Shown piece by piece: positions 36,030 to 44,860 of a stretch of 64,000 bases of DNA. A model generated the notes under the pieces. The model saw nothing but the letters and a program-made list of their open reading frames with translations, was not told the origin of the DNA and made no database searches. The translations under genes and the position numbers were made by a program. How positions within the stretch are numbered: the first letter of the stretch is position 1; every line of letters starts with the position of its first letter. Source of the DNA: Paraglaciecola arctica. GTDB taxonomy: Bacteria; Pseudomonadota; Gammaproteobacteria; Enterobacterales; Alteromonadaceae. The stretch lies in contig NZ_JAHKQO010000049.1 in NCBI RefSeq assembly GCF_018861065.1, forward strand, positions 62,001-126,000. Reading direction: 5' to 3'.

Positions 36030-36337
36030 TCATTGCTGAAATTTCCATTGCAAATACTTACTAGTAACTCTGGAACAGTTGAGGAATCCCACCACTGCGC
36101 ACCCATCCTTAGCCAGGCATTTTTTAAACCTTTGAAATCTTTTCCTGGGTTTTGAATAAATAACTGACTAATTTCACTTGCGAGTTTATCTCTATTTTTT
36201 GAATCTAAAGTACTCAAATAAACTTGTGCGCCCTCTTTTGAGCTGGCATAAATAACACCAAAGTCTTGATGAAACCAACGGGCAAATCTTTCCAATTCAG
36301 TCAAAGTTGATACCTGACATATAACGCTTATTATCAA
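36023..36337 (-). CDS. Hypothetical cassette protein, possibly immunity-like, start uncertain
   Basis: Up to 104 residues if the TTG at 36337 is used, but that start lies inside an attC-end-like sequence (GCGTTATATG at about 36321-36330). The true start may be a later TTG (residue about 12), or the gene may have lost its beginning. The sequence FARWFHQDFGVIYASSKEGAQ and later GLKNAWLRMGAQWWD are reminiscent of contact-dependent-inhibition immunity proteins, a weak resemblance only. No membrane segment. First gene of the cassette series on its strand. Confidence 0.55.
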   Translation of the reverse strand: MIISVICQVSTLTELERFARWFHQDFGVIYASSKEGAQVYLSTLDSKNRDKLASEISQLFIQNPGKDFKGLKNAWLRMGAQWWDSSTVPELLVSICNGNFSNDI

Positions 36338-36832
36338 GCATGTCGTATATGTAACTTTTCGATTTCATTTTTAATTTCGTCACCAACAGTACTTACCTCT
36401 TGATTTCATCAAGTAATTTTAACTTTTTTGCTAGCAAAACCACACAGAGTTGCAAAAGCAACAGGAGACCTGACTTTAACGCGACTTTTCTGCTTCCTAT
36501 TAAAAACTATGTGAAAAATACTTTTCTTTGTTAAATTAATAACTTAACGTACTTTTGAAAAACAAAGCGAGACCAAAGGAAATGAAATAACAGGAAACGA
36601 AATAAGCACTATTTTCTAAATCTCATTATATTTGATTTTATATACATCTGATTCAAAGTTCGCCTTACTAAAGTTTATTGATATAAATACAATGACAGAC
36701 TGCTGAAAGTGGCATCGAGATTTCCCTAGTGTTTAAACCTCGACTGTCCGTTTTTAGGTGCGAAGTTTTCTATCACCTCAATTCTTCTAAACATCTATCT
36801 TTGCTACAAAGCATTCTTTCAACTTTGAATAA
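36338..36832. other. Non-coding stretch between the cassette cluster and the AGCS gene
   Basis: About 500 AT-rich bases. No integrase gene or remnant, no convincing frame and no RNA gene was seen. If this was an integron platform, the integrase has been lost completely or lies elsewhere. Confidence 0.6.
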
Positions 36833-36853
36833 GCCCCAATATTTTAATGGGGC
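36833..36853 (-). terminator. Hairpin after the AGCS symporter gene
   Basis: Stem GCCCCA / TGGGGC with a 9-base loop, 35 bases after the AGCS stop on the minus strand, followed by TTATT rather than a full U-tract. Plausible intrinsic terminator. Confidence 0.6.
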
Positions 36854-36887
36854 AGACTAAGTGGGGATTCTTCTAAGTTATCAATGT

Positions 36888-38303
36888 TTACCAAATTCCG
36901 TCTTCTGATTTACCCTGTATTTCACAATCTCCGGCTTTGTAAGTGATTTTTTTACCACTTTCTCGTTTCGCAAAATAATCTTTACTGATAGATACAATAG
37001 TCGGCGTCATAAGCACTATTGCAGTTATGTTGATAACTGTCATTAATCCTAATGCCATGTCGGCTGCGGCCCAGACTTCAGGTAGTGCGGCCATCGAGCC
37101 CCACAAAATCATTAAGAGATAGCCTGTAGTGTACGCTGTACGTCCTATTTTATTGTCGAGCTTAAACATATGTAGGTTACTTTCACCGTAAGCGTAATTA
37201 GCGACCACAGAGGTAAATGCGAATAAGCTGATAGCTGCTGCAACAAAGTCACCCCCACCTTCACCTAAATGTGAACTCATAGCATCTTGCGTTAAACGAA
37301 TGCCTTCCATGCCTTCTCCTGATGCGCCGCCAGCTAACAAAATGACCACTGCCGAGCAGGTACACAAAATCATAGTGTCTATAAACACCCCTAACATTTG
37401 TACGTAACCTTGTGATACTGGATGATTTGGGTTAGGTGTGGCACTTGCTGCCGCATGGGGCACGCTGCCTGAGCCCGCCTCGTTTGAGTATAGACCTCGC
37501 TGTACGCCGTGTTTAAACGCGGCACCTATTGCACCGGCTCCTGCTTCTTGCAGCCCAAATGCTGAGGTGATGATGTCCCACAGCATAGCTGGCACAAGTT
37601 GGATATTTAAAAAGGTGATGGCTAGGGTGACTAAAACGTAACTCACCGCCATGAAAGGAACGACCCACTCGGCAAATTTTGCGATGGCTCGTAAACCACC
37701 AATAACAATTAATCCGGCTAAAAATATAATGACCAAACCAGAGTAAAGGGTAGGGATGTCATAAGCGTGGTTAAGAGCATCAGTGATAGTATTGGCTTGT
37801 ACCGCACTAAAAATAAAACCATAACCCAAAAATAAGAACAATGAGAATATCACCGCTAACCAGCGTTTGTTTAGCCCTTGCTGGATATAATAAGCGGGGC
37901 CACCACGAAACTCGCCGTTGGTATCTTTTACTTTATAAAGTTGCCCTAAAACACTTTCAGCAAAGCCTGTAGCCATTCCAAGGATCGCAATAACCCACAT
38001 CCAAAATATTGCTCCAGAACCGCCTAATGAAATCGCTACAGCAACACCTGCTAGGTTACCTGTACCAACGCGAGCAGATAAGCTTGTACACAAAGCTTGA
38101 AAAGAACTGATCCCAGCTTTATCGCTTTTGTTACTGCCTTTCATCACCGAAAACATATGCCCAAAGTGACGTATTTGAATAAAGCCTAGTTTCACCGTAA
38201 ACCACACACCGGCGGCCAACAGCATATAGATCAATACTTGGCCGTTTCCCCAGAGAATATTATTGATAAAGGCGACAGTTTCGTTAATCAAGTTTTGACT
38301 CAC
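36888..38303 (-). CDS. AGCS-family sodium:alanine/glycine symporter
   Basis: 471 residues from a GTG start, about 11 membrane helices. Family marks are ALCTSLSARVGTGNLAGVAVAI (about 70-91), GGPAYYIQQGL (about 135-145), GVQRGLYSNEAGSGSVPHAAA (about 270-290) and VVANYAYGESN. It imports alanine or glycine with Na+ in the inner membrane, in keeping with the Na+-based energetics of marine bacteria. Monocistronic. Its upstream side is the tRNA cluster on the same strand, with a terminator-like hairpin between. Confidence 0.9.
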   Translation of the reverse strand: MSQNLINETVAFINNILWGNGQVLIYMLLAAGVWFTVKLGFIQIRHFGHMFSVMKGSNKSDKAGISSFQALCTSLSARVGTGNLAGVAVAISLGGSGAIFWMWVIAILGMATGFAESVLGQLYKVKDTNGEFRGGPAYYIQQGLNKRWLAVIFSLFLFLGYGFIFSAVQANTITDALNHAYDIPTLYSGLVIIFLAGLIVIGGLRAIAKFAEWVVPFMAVSYVLVTLAITFLNIQLVPAMLWDIITSAFGLQEAGAGAIGAAFKHGVQRGLYSNEAGSGSVPHAAASATPNPNHPVSQGYVQMLGVFIDTMILCTCSAVVILLAGGASGEGMEGIRLTQDAMSSHLGEGGGDFVAAAISLFAFTSVVANYAYGESNLHMFKLDNKIGRTAYTTGYLLMILWGSMAALPEVWAAADMALGLMTVINITAIVLMTPTIVSISKDYFAKRESGKKITYKAGDCEIQGKSEDGIW

Positions 38304-38414
38304 AAGTATTTGAATTTATGCTGGAAGTTTGCCGTTTAATGGCATTTTTGTCTAGAGCCTAGGGCAAATGAGCACAAACAAAACCCCAAGTAATAACTTA
38401 GCGCTTTTTAAAAT

Positions 38415-38470
38415 TGGGCTGGGTAATTGGAATCGAACCAACGACAGAACTGCGGATAAAAACCTGCGTT
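38415..38470 (-). pseudogene. tRNA-Gln pseudogene (3' half)
   Basis: The 3' part of tRNA-Gln can be followed (GGTTCGATTCCAATTACCC on the minus strand) with mutations in the T-arm and acceptor. The anticodon arm is disrupted and the 5' half is missing. A decayed copy of the downstream hairpin follows (38376-38406). It looks like a second, degenerated copy of tRNA-Gln plus terminator. Confidence 0.7.
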
Positions 38471-38487
38471 AGAGATAAGCCAGTCGC

Positions 38488-38519
38488 AAAAAAAACGCCA
38501 AACAAATGCTTAGCGTTTT
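38488..38519 (-). terminator. Terminator of the tRNA operon
   Basis: Minus strand stem AAAACGC / GCGTTTT followed by a run of eight T, nine bases after the CCA end of the last tRNA-Gln. Confidence 0.75.
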
Positions 38520-38527
38520 CTTAAATA

Positions 38528-38602
38528 TGGCTGGGGTAGCTGGACTCGAACCAACGAATGACGGGATCAAAACCCGTTGCCTTACCACTTGGCTATACCC
38601 CA
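38528..38602 (-). tRNA. tRNA-Gln (TTG)
   Basis: 75 nt including encoded CCA. Acceptor TGGGGTA / TACCCCA, anticodon stem ACGGG / CCCGT with loop TTTTGAT (anticodon TTG), T-arm with GGTTCGAGTCC. Identical in its body to the copies at 38766 and 47193. Last tRNA of the Met-Leu-Gln-Gln operon. Confidence 0.95.
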
Positions 38603-38765
38603 AGAGAGTAACAGAATGACTGGTCGTCATCTATTCTCAGAAAATTGTCAGGGAAATCCCCGAATTTACAATATCAATCTTTAAAATTCTGACCGTACTA
38701 GATTTAACTAACGAGTTAATCGAAAATGAAAATCTAATTTCACAATAGCCAAATTGTCTAAAAAT

Positions 38766-38840
38766 TGGCTGGGGTAGCTGGACTCGAACCAACGAATGAC
38801 GGGATCAAAACCCGTTGCCTTACCACTTGGCTATACCCCA
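38766..38840 (-). tRNA. tRNA-Gln (TTG)
   Basis: 75 nt including CCA, same cloverleaf and TTG anticodon as the copy at 38528. Third gene of the operon, 28 bases after tRNA-Leu. Confidence 0.95.
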
Positions 38841-38868
38841 ACAAAAACTACTATAGAACCTACTATAA

Positions 38869-38953
38869 TGGTGCGGAAGGAGAGACTCGAACTCTCACGC
38901 CGTGAAGCACTGGAACCTAAATCCAGCGTGTCTACCAATTCCACCACTCCCGC
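38869..38953 (-). tRNA. tRNA-Leu (TAG)
   Basis: 85 nt including CCA, with a long variable arm. Acceptor GCGGGAG / CTTCCGC, anticodon stem CTGGA / TCCAG with loop TTTAGGT (anticodon TAG), T-arm GAGAGTTCGAGTCTCTC. Confidence 0.95.
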
Positions 38954-38981
38954 AAACTTTTATCTTATTTAAAGGTAAAAG

Positions 38982-39058
38982 TGGTGGCTACAGCGGGATT
39001 CGAACCTGCGACCCCATCATTATGAGTGATGTGCTCTAACCAACTGAGCTATGTAGCC
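38982..39058 (-). tRNA. tRNA-Met (CAT), elongator
   Basis: 77 nt including CCA. Acceptor GGCTACA / TGTAGCC is fully paired, unlike initiator tRNA. The anticodon loop CTCATAA gives CAT, and the body closely follows E. coli elongator tRNA-Met. First gene of the operon. Confidence 0.93.
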
Positions 39059-39089
39059 ACTAAATCACTCCGTCTCCGAAGTGGCGCGT

Positions 39090-39118
39090 ATTATGCTGAT
39101 CTAGGTTTTTGTCGTCAA
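39090..39118 (-). promoter_or_regulatory. Promoter of the tRNA operon with GC-rich discriminator
   Basis: Minus strand TTGACG (-35), 17-base spacer, CATAAT (-10), then ACGCGCC as a GC-rich discriminator, about 30 bases before tRNA-Met. This is the layout of stringently controlled stable-RNA promoters. The rest of 39059-39375 holds no gene I can support. Confidence 0.75.
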
Positions 39119-39375
39119 CCGTTTTATGACAATAAAGTGTCTGTTTGGTTAGATACTAAGCAAGTGACCGCAAATTTTTTGTCTAATTAAGTAAAAAACG
39201 CTAAGACTAAGCAATATTGGCCGATTGAGTTGCAAAAATGCAGCAATGTATCTCGTAAGATTATTACTCTTTAATAACGAGATAAAAGGTAAGGCTGACA
39301 ATATAGGGTACGGAAAGGGTATGGAAAATGTAGACCCTTCAGTTAAAATAAACACAAAACAATAGTAAATAACAC

Positions 39376-39636
39376 ATGATAAAAAATTGGAAACTAATAG
39401 TTAAATTATCCATGATTGTTACCGTCTTAGTCTGCTTGGGGGCTTCAGTTTTTGTAACGGCATTAGAATGGCTAGAAAACCCAAATTCTATCTTTCATTC
39501 ATCATCTGGCACTAACTGGCAATTTGTTGTTGACACTTTTTTTAGCTGGTTCTGGCCCTTATTGTTGTTAGTTTTTCCACTTTCTATCGTGTTATCAATA
39601 ATTTGGTTTACGTTAAAAACTAAACAAAAGACTTAA
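39376..39636 (+). CDS. Small two-TM membrane protein, unknown
   Basis: 86 residues with membrane helices at about 9-28 and 58-78, separated by a polar loop (LEWLENPNSIFHSSSGTNW). Ends in basic residues (KTKQKT), suggesting an inner-membrane protein with its C-terminus in the cytoplasm. No family recognised and no strong ribosome site. The following 300 bases (39637-39937) contain only a 29-codon frame at 39643 that I would not annotate. Confidence 0.5.
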   Translation: MIKNWKLIVKLSMIVTVLVCLGASVFVTALEWLENPNSIFHSSSGTNWQFVVDTFFSWFWPLLLLVFPLSIVLSIIWFTLKTKQKT

Positions 39637-39937
39637 CGTTAAATGCTTGTTGGTGATTTAGTTATTATTAATCACGAGCAAAGGGAGTTTCAATTGGTGA
39701 ATATTTTTAGCGAAGTCGAGCTAGAAATTTAATCAGAACAGGGTATCTTAGTCGGGTTTGTATTCTTCATTTATTAGCTATTGGAATAAAAAGCCTTTGG
39801 CTCAAAGGTAATATTGTTTTATCAGTGAATGTAGACAAAATAACAAATGGAAAATTATGGAAGATAGGCTGTATTTTTCAGATGTATCAACCCTAAAGTT
39901 TTACTCTTTCTAAACACAACAACAAGGAGGATCCAAT

Positions 39938-40288
39938 ATGGATTATTTTATTGGAGCGTTACAAAAATATGCAGAATTCACAGGTCGAGCGAGAAGAAAA
40001 GAATATTGGATGTTTTTTCTGATTTACACTGTCTTGATCATTCTAGTTTCTGTTCTTGATGCGATTTTGGGTCTTGGTTTCCTTTCGCTGATTTTTTCAC
40101 TCGCTATGTTAGTCCCTAGTATTAGTATTGCTGCTAGACGTCTTCATGACACAGGACGTACCGGCTGGTGGCAACTCATTTCTTTTATCCCACTTATCGG
40201 TATTATTATTTTAATCGTATTTTTGGTGCAAGATAGCCACGAAGACAATGAGTATGGCCCTAATCCTAAATCGGGTGAAACGGCCTAG
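39938..40288 (+). CDS. DUF805 membrane protein
   Basis: 116 residues. FTGRARRKEYWMFFLI near the N-terminus and ARRLHDTGRTGWW in the middle are the DUF805 signature. Three or four membrane helices. A near-perfect ribosome site (AAGGAGG) precedes the ATG by about eight bases. Family function is unknown; members are inner-membrane proteins. Stands alone. Confidence 0.88.
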   Translation: MDYFIGALQKYAEFTGRARRKEYWMFFLIYTVLIILVSVLDAILGLGFLSLIFSLAMLVPSISIAARRLHDTGRTGWWQLISFIPLIGIIILIVFLVQDSHEDNEYGPNPKSGETA

Positions 40289-40454
40289 TTCTTGGTTGTT
40301 AATTAAATCATGCTAGGTTGCCCTGCCTAGCGTACATTACAACTAATGACACACTTTGAATTATTCTTATTCAAACCGTTACAAATCTTTACGATATTGA
40401 GGCCGTGCTTTCCGATAAACTAGCGGCCTATTTATTACTTTCAAGGAAGTTATT

Positions 40455-41129
40455 ATGTTACCAATCAATTATCGTTTGTCTTTAGTGTCGCTGTGTATTC
40501 CTCTGTTCCTCGTTACTGCATGTGGTGAGTCCGATAAAATAGCAGATGAAATCCTCGAAGAAATCGAAACGGATTCTTACGCCGATATTGCGGTTGTCAA
40601 TACCTTAGATAGGGCGGTTTCGATTCACGTTAAAAGTGAACTGTTCAATCGAGATGTATTCAACAGTGACTTTAAAGAACTGGAAGTTCTTGCTGAAGAT
40701 GTGAGCGACAACCACCGTTATGAGTGGGTATCGGATAACGATAAAACAGACTTTGCTATTCAAGATGCGAATAATGGCGAAAATAGAGCCAGTAAAGAAG
40801 TCACCTTAGACGATAAAGAGGACTATTGGGTGATTGCATGGCAAGACGGGCAATCTCGAGCTGTGGATATTTTTGAAAAGGAACAAGCGCCCGAAGCAGA
40901 CAAATACAAAGTAAGAGTATTTGCTGATGGTGCATACACTATCGCCATCGCTGGTGCAGATATTGCCTCTTCTACTCAAGGTGAGGTCAGTGGAGGGTAT
41001 AGTATCACCAATTGTGATGAGTTGAGCATTGCCGGCACGGATATTGACCTTTGTACCATTGGCACAGCTGGTAAATCTTACCTAGTTACTTACATTGAAA
41101 GTGGTACGTATTTTATTTCGCAAGAATAG
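40455..41129 (+). CDS. Putative lipoprotein, unknown function
   Basis: 224 residues. The N-terminus has a type II signal peptide with lipobox LVTAC (lipidated Cys at about 23). No Asp follows the Cys (CGES), so outer-membrane sorting is likely. The mature part is acidic and beta-rich with two similar-looking sections, ADIAVVNTLDRAVSIHV early and YKVRVFADGAYTIAIAG later, which could be small beta-sandwich domains. AAGGAAG precedes the ATG. No family recognised with confidence. Confidence 0.65.
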   Translation: MLPINYRLSLVSLCIPLFLVTACGESDKIADEILEEIETDSYADIAVVNTLDRAVSIHVKSELFNRDVFNSDFKELEVLAEDVSDNHRYEWVSDNDKTDFAIQDANNGENRASKEVTLDDKEDYWVIAWQDGQSRAVDIFEKEQAPEADKYKVRVFADGAYTIAIAGADIASSTQGEVSGGYSITNCDELSIAGTDIDLCTIGTAGKSYLVTYIESGTYFISQE

Positions 41130-41289
41130 ATATTTGTTTGAACTCGACTTAAAGAGTTTTAAGTTGAGTTTGAAATCACTTCAAGATAAGTAAATTATAC
41201 GCAATTTTAAATGGTGCCCATTTTAACAAAACATATTGTGTACTCTCTAATTTAACATATGGCGCTGGTAGGCTATTAAGGATATTCAT

Positions 41290-41748
41290 TTGAAACTCGC
41301 TGAAGCTCTAAGTATACGTGCTGACTTACAAAGAAAGGCAATTCAATTAAAAGAGAGAATATTAAGAAATGCAAAAATCCAAGTTGGAGAAAAGCCGGCA
41401 GAAGATCCCAATGAGTTACTTTTGGACTTGGGAAAGGTGTCAAAAGAACTGGTTATATTAGTTAACAAAATAAATCGAACTAATACTACTATAAAGTTTG
41501 ATAGTGAAAATACGCTGGCGGATATTTTAAGCGAACGAGATCAATTAGCTTCTCTTCGTGACCTTCACCGAGAACTTGCTAAACAAGCAACGGTGACACA
41601 AGACCGTTACAAAAAACTGGAGATAAAATTTGTGCCAGCTGTTGACGTAAGGAGCATTCAGAAAATGGCGGATGGGTTTTCTAAACAGTTTCGCGAATTG
41701 GATGTCAAAATTCAGGCTTTAAACTGGACTGAAGATTTATTGGATTAA
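41290..41748 (+). CDS. DIP1984/septicolysin-like helical protein
   Basis: 152 residues from a TTG start supported by AAGGA six bases upstream. Almost wholly helical: MKLAEALSIRADLQRKAIQLKERILRNA at the start, VGEKPAEDP, and LVNKINRTNT in the middle are the pattern of the DIP1984 family (named from a Corynebacterium structure). The family has been called septicolysin in some annotations without solid evidence of toxin activity. Cytoplasmic. Probably monocistronic. Confidence 0.75.
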   Translation: MKLAEALSIRADLQRKAIQLKERILRNAKIQVGEKPAEDPNELLLDLGKVSKELVILVNKINRTNTTIKFDSENTLADILSERDQLASLRDLHRELAKQATVTQDRYKKLEIKFVPAVDVRSIQKMADGFSKQFRELDVKIQALNWTEDLLD

Positions 41749-41999
41749 AGAAGTACGGTAAGTTTGTACGCGGGCGAATGTTTCCCGTCAACTGGGTTAT
41801 GTTGAGATATGGTTAGGCGCAGGGGCATGCCTAGAGGGTTCGATTCCTTCAGTTATTGTTATCCCCTGTATTGGGTACATTAGAACAAAGTACTTATATT
41901 ACTGTTACTACCATAAACATTGACGTATACAAGCTGAGGGTGGGTTCGGGGTAACCTTTAATCGATACGCAAATTATTTCTATGAAAAAGGCCTAGGCT

Positions 42000-43031
42000 A
42001 TGTTTGGATTTCAAAAAGTAGCAACAGTTTTGAGCTTGTTGTTTTTATTTAACATTGCAACTGCGCAAGTACCACAGCAACTACAAAAAAATACAACTGC
42101 TTCCTATGATGCTGTGCTTAGTCAATATGACTATAGCCATGAAGTTAAGTTTTTTGAGTTGCAATCCCAAGGTAAAACACTGCAACTCGCCTATAGTTTT
42201 TTGCCGAGACAAGAAAACAAACCCGTAGTGACATTGTTACATGGTAAAAATTTTATTGCCGATTATTGGGCCACCACAGCCAGTTTTTTACAAAAGTTGG
42301 GTTACGGTGTGTTAATGGTGGATCAAATTGGTTTTGGTAAGTCTTCTAAACCAACAGATTATCAATACTCTTTTGCTGTGTTAGCCAGTCATACAAAAAG
42401 GTTGCTGGATAGTTTAGATATTGAAAGCACCATAGTACTTGGGCATTCGATGGGAGGCATGTTGGCAAGTCGTTTTGCTTTAATGTACCCAAACTCAACC
42501 AAGCAATTAATTTTACTTAACCCGATTGGTTTAGAGAACTATTTAGAATACGTTGAATACAAAGACACTGACTTTTTCTATAAAAACGAGCTGAAGAAAA
42601 CCGCTGAAACGGTTAAAAATTATCAACGTAATTTTTATTATGACGGCCAATGGAATCAACGATATGCGGCCTTAACTGACTTTATGGTTGGGCAATTAAA
42701 TGGACCAGACAAAGCATTGATTGCGTGGGTTAATGCCAAAACGTACGACATGATATTTACCCAACCAGTAGTCACCGAATTTGAACTCTTATCGATGCCG
42801 GTGAGCTTGATTATCGGAACTAGGGATAGAACCGGTCCTGGCAGAAATTGGCAAAAACAAGGCAATCACTACGAACTGGGGAGATATGACCAATTAGGTA
42901 AAAAAGTGTTGAGTATTATCCCCAATGGTAGATTGTACGAAATGCAGGGTTTAGGTCACTTGCCACATATTGAGGATTTTATGGGGTTTAGTAAAATTTT
43001 AACTAAGGCTCTTAGTCAAACTAGCCTTTAA
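42000..43031 (+). CDS. Secreted alpha/beta hydrolase
   Basis: 343 residues. Signal peptide with cleavage after FNIATA (about residue 22). The alpha/beta-hydrolase core shows TLLHGKNF as the oxyanion-hole strand (about 78-85), nucleophile elbow GHSMGG (S150), an Asp in IGTRDRTGPG (about 275) and His in GLGHLPHIED (about 325). Closest in style to epoxide-hydrolase or haloalkane-dehalogenase-like esterases. Substrate unknown. It stands alone, convergent with ychF. Confidence 0.85.
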   Translation: MFGFQKVATVLSLLFLFNIATAQVPQQLQKNTTASYDAVLSQYDYSHEVKFFELQSQGKTLQLAYSFLPRQENKPVVTLLHGKNFIADYWATTASFLQKLGYGVLMVDQIGFGKSSKPTDYQYSFAVLASHTKRLLDSLDIESTIVLGHSMGGMLASRFALMYPNSTKQLILLNPIGLENYLEYVEYKDTDFFYKNELKKTAETVKNYQRNFYYDGQWNQRYAALTDFMVGQLNGPDKALIAWVNAKTYDMIFTQPVVTEFELLSMPVSLIIGTRDRTGPGRNWQKQGNHYELGRYDQLGKKVLSIIPNGRLYEMQGLGHLPHIEDFMGFSKILTKALSQTSL

Positions 43032-43093
43032 GGGCGGGTTTCGAGAATTCTCCAACACTGATGTGGTGTTGGAGATATACATTAAACTAATGT

Positions 43094-44185
43094 CTAAACG
43101 TTAAACCTAAAGTGAATAACATCACCGTCTTTAACGATATATTCTTTGCCTTCTAATCGCCATTTACCCGCATCTTTGGCACCTTGTTCACCGTTGAATT
43201 CGATGAAGTGCTCATAACTGATAATTTCTGCGCGAATAAATCCTTTTTCGAAGTCAGTGTGAATCACCCCTGCGGTTTGCGGCGCAGTAGAACCTTCTCG
43301 GTAAGTCCAAGCGCGTACTTCTTGAACACCAGCGGTAAAATAGGTGTTAAGTGCAAGTAATTCGTAACCACAACGGATAACACGGTTTAGCCCCGGTTCT
43401 TCTAAGCCCATATCCGCCATAAATTCAGCTCTTTCTTCGTCGTCTAGCTCACCAATTTCCGCTTCGATTTCGGCACACACCGCTACGACGACTGCGCCTT
43501 CAGCTGCTGCGATTTCCCGTACTTTGTCTAAATACGGATTGTTTTCGAAACCATCGTCATTAACGTTGGCAATATACATGGTTGGTTTAAGGGTTAAAAA
43601 GTTCATGTAACTGATAAGTTTAAGTTCATCCTTATCTAATTCTAATGAACGTAATAGCGCCCCCTCATCCAAATGAGGTTTAATTTTTTCCAATACTTTA
43701 AGTTCGGCTTTTGCGTCGGCATCTCCACCTTTAGCGCGTTTAGCGACTCTGTGTAATGCCTTTTCCGTTGTTTCTAAATCTGATAATGCCAACTCAGTAT
43801 TAATAATTTCAATATCATCTTGAGGACTTACTTTACCCGCCACATGGACAATATTCTCATTGTCGAAACAACGAACAACGTGACCAATGGCGTCGGTTTC
43901 ACGAATATTAGCTAAAAACTTATTGCCTAAACCTTCACCTTTAGAGGCGCCGGCAACTAAACCTGCAATATCTACAAATTCCATAGTGGTAGGAATGGTA
44001 CGTTTAGGGTTAACTATTGCTGCTAGTTTGTCTAGGCGCAGGTCTGGTACCGGAACCACACCGGTATTCGGCTCGATAGTACAAAATGGGAAGTTAGCCG
44101 CTTCAATTCCGGCTTTGGTTAAGGCGTTGAAAAGTGTTGATTTGCCGACGTTTGGTAAACCTACTATGCCACATTTAAAACCCAT
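43094..44185 (-). CDS. ychF: Ribosome-binding ATPase YchF
   Basis: 363 residues, the normal length. [22 protein letters not shown] is the P-loop of this Obg-family ATPase. [27 protein letters not shown] is the switch region, and the C-terminal TGS domain ends [16 protein letters not shown]. The NxxE-type nucleotide motif explains the ATP preference known for the family. It binds ribosomes and the proteasome-like or stress machinery in various bacteria. Downstream of pth, as in most gammaproteobacteria. Confidence 0.95.
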   Translation of the reverse strand: MGFKCGIVGLPNVGKSTLFNALTKAGIEAANFPFCTIEPNTGVVPVPDLRLDKLAAIVNPKRTIPTTMEFVDIAGLVAGASKGEGLGNKFLANIRETDAIGHVVRCFDNENIVHVAGKVSPQDDIEIINTELALSDLETTEKALHRVAKRAKGGDADAKAELKVLEKIKPHLDEGALLRSLELDKDELKLISYMNFLTLKPTMYIANVNDDGFENNPYLDKVREIAAAEGAVVVAVCAEIEAEIGELDDEERAEFMADMGLEEPGLNRVIRCGYELLALNTYFTAGVQEVRAWTYREGSTAPQTAGVIHTDFEKGFIRAEIISYEHFIEFNGEQGAKDAGKWRLEGKEYIVKDGDVIHFRFNV

Positions 44186-44255
44186 TTTGTTTTCCTCTTA
44201 ATTTCGTATAAATAAACTGACGATGTGCGCCATAGTTAATATGTTTATTGAATTT

Positions 44256-44855
44256 TTATTCTGCCTTGAACGAATGCAATCGATTCATGGCTTTTTTGAG
44301 ATCGTCTTTGACTAATATTTCTAGGCAACGGGTTGCTTCGTCAATTGCATCTTCAATTTGTTGTTGTTCTTTTTGTGGGGCTTTGCCTAATACATGACCC
44401 GTGACGCGATTTTTATTGCCTGGATGGCCAATGCCTATTCGTAAGCGCAAAAAATCTCTTTGATTGGCCATACTACTAACAATATCTCGAATACCATTTT
44501 GACTAGAGCTACCACCAGTTTTGAATTTTGCGGTACCTGGAGGCAAATCTAACTCGTCAAATGCTACTAACAAACCTGTGAGTGGAATTCGATAAAAATT
44601 CGCCATGGCCGCAACAGCTTGGCCACTTTTGTTCATATAGGTAGTAGGGATGAGAAGTCTAATATCTTGACCACCAATCGAGATGCGACCAGTGTAACCA
44701 TAGAACTTGCTTTCAAGTTTTAAGGTGCAGTTGTACATTTTTGCGAGTGATTCTACAAACCACGAACCCGCATTGTGACGTGTGTGCTGATATTCAGGGC
44801 CTGGATTACCCAGGCCCACAATTAGGCTAATGTGCGCTAATTGTTTATCAGTCAA
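44256..44855 (-). CDS. pth: Peptidyl-tRNA hydrolase
   Basis: 199 residues. [20 protein letters not shown] contains the catalytic His, FDELDLPPG the Asp, and YMNKSGQAV and [14 protein letters not shown] the other conserved blocks of Pth. It recycles peptidyl-tRNAs that fall off ribosomes. It starts five bases after the rplY stop, so the two are cotranscribed and translationally close. Confidence 0.95.
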   Translation of the reverse strand: MTDKQLAHISLIVGLGNPGPEYQHTRHNAGSWFVESLAKMYNCTLKLESKFYGYTGRISIGGQDIRLLIPTTYMNKSGQAVAAMANFYRIPLTGLLVAFDELDLPPGTAKFKTGGSSSQNGIRDIVSSMANQRDFLRLRIGIGHPGNKNRVTGHVLGKAPQKEQQQIEDAIDEATRCLEILVKDDLKKAMNRLHSFKAE

Positions 44856-44860
44856 GCTAC

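Noticed and set aside
32600-36900. Prophage or transposon instead of a cassette cluster
   Set aside because: No integrase, transposase, phage structural genes or terminal inverted repeats; attC-like sites explain the layout better.
39149-39355. 68-codon minus-strand frame upstream of the tRNA operon
   Set aside because: No ribosome site, low-complexity hydrophobic sequence, and it lies behind the tRNA promoter without any family resemblance.
41834-41850. T-arm-like sequence GAGGG-TTCGATT-CCTTC suggesting a tRNA or integration site
   Set aside because: No acceptor, anticodon or D-arm can be built around it and no CCA follows; probably chance or a very old remnant.
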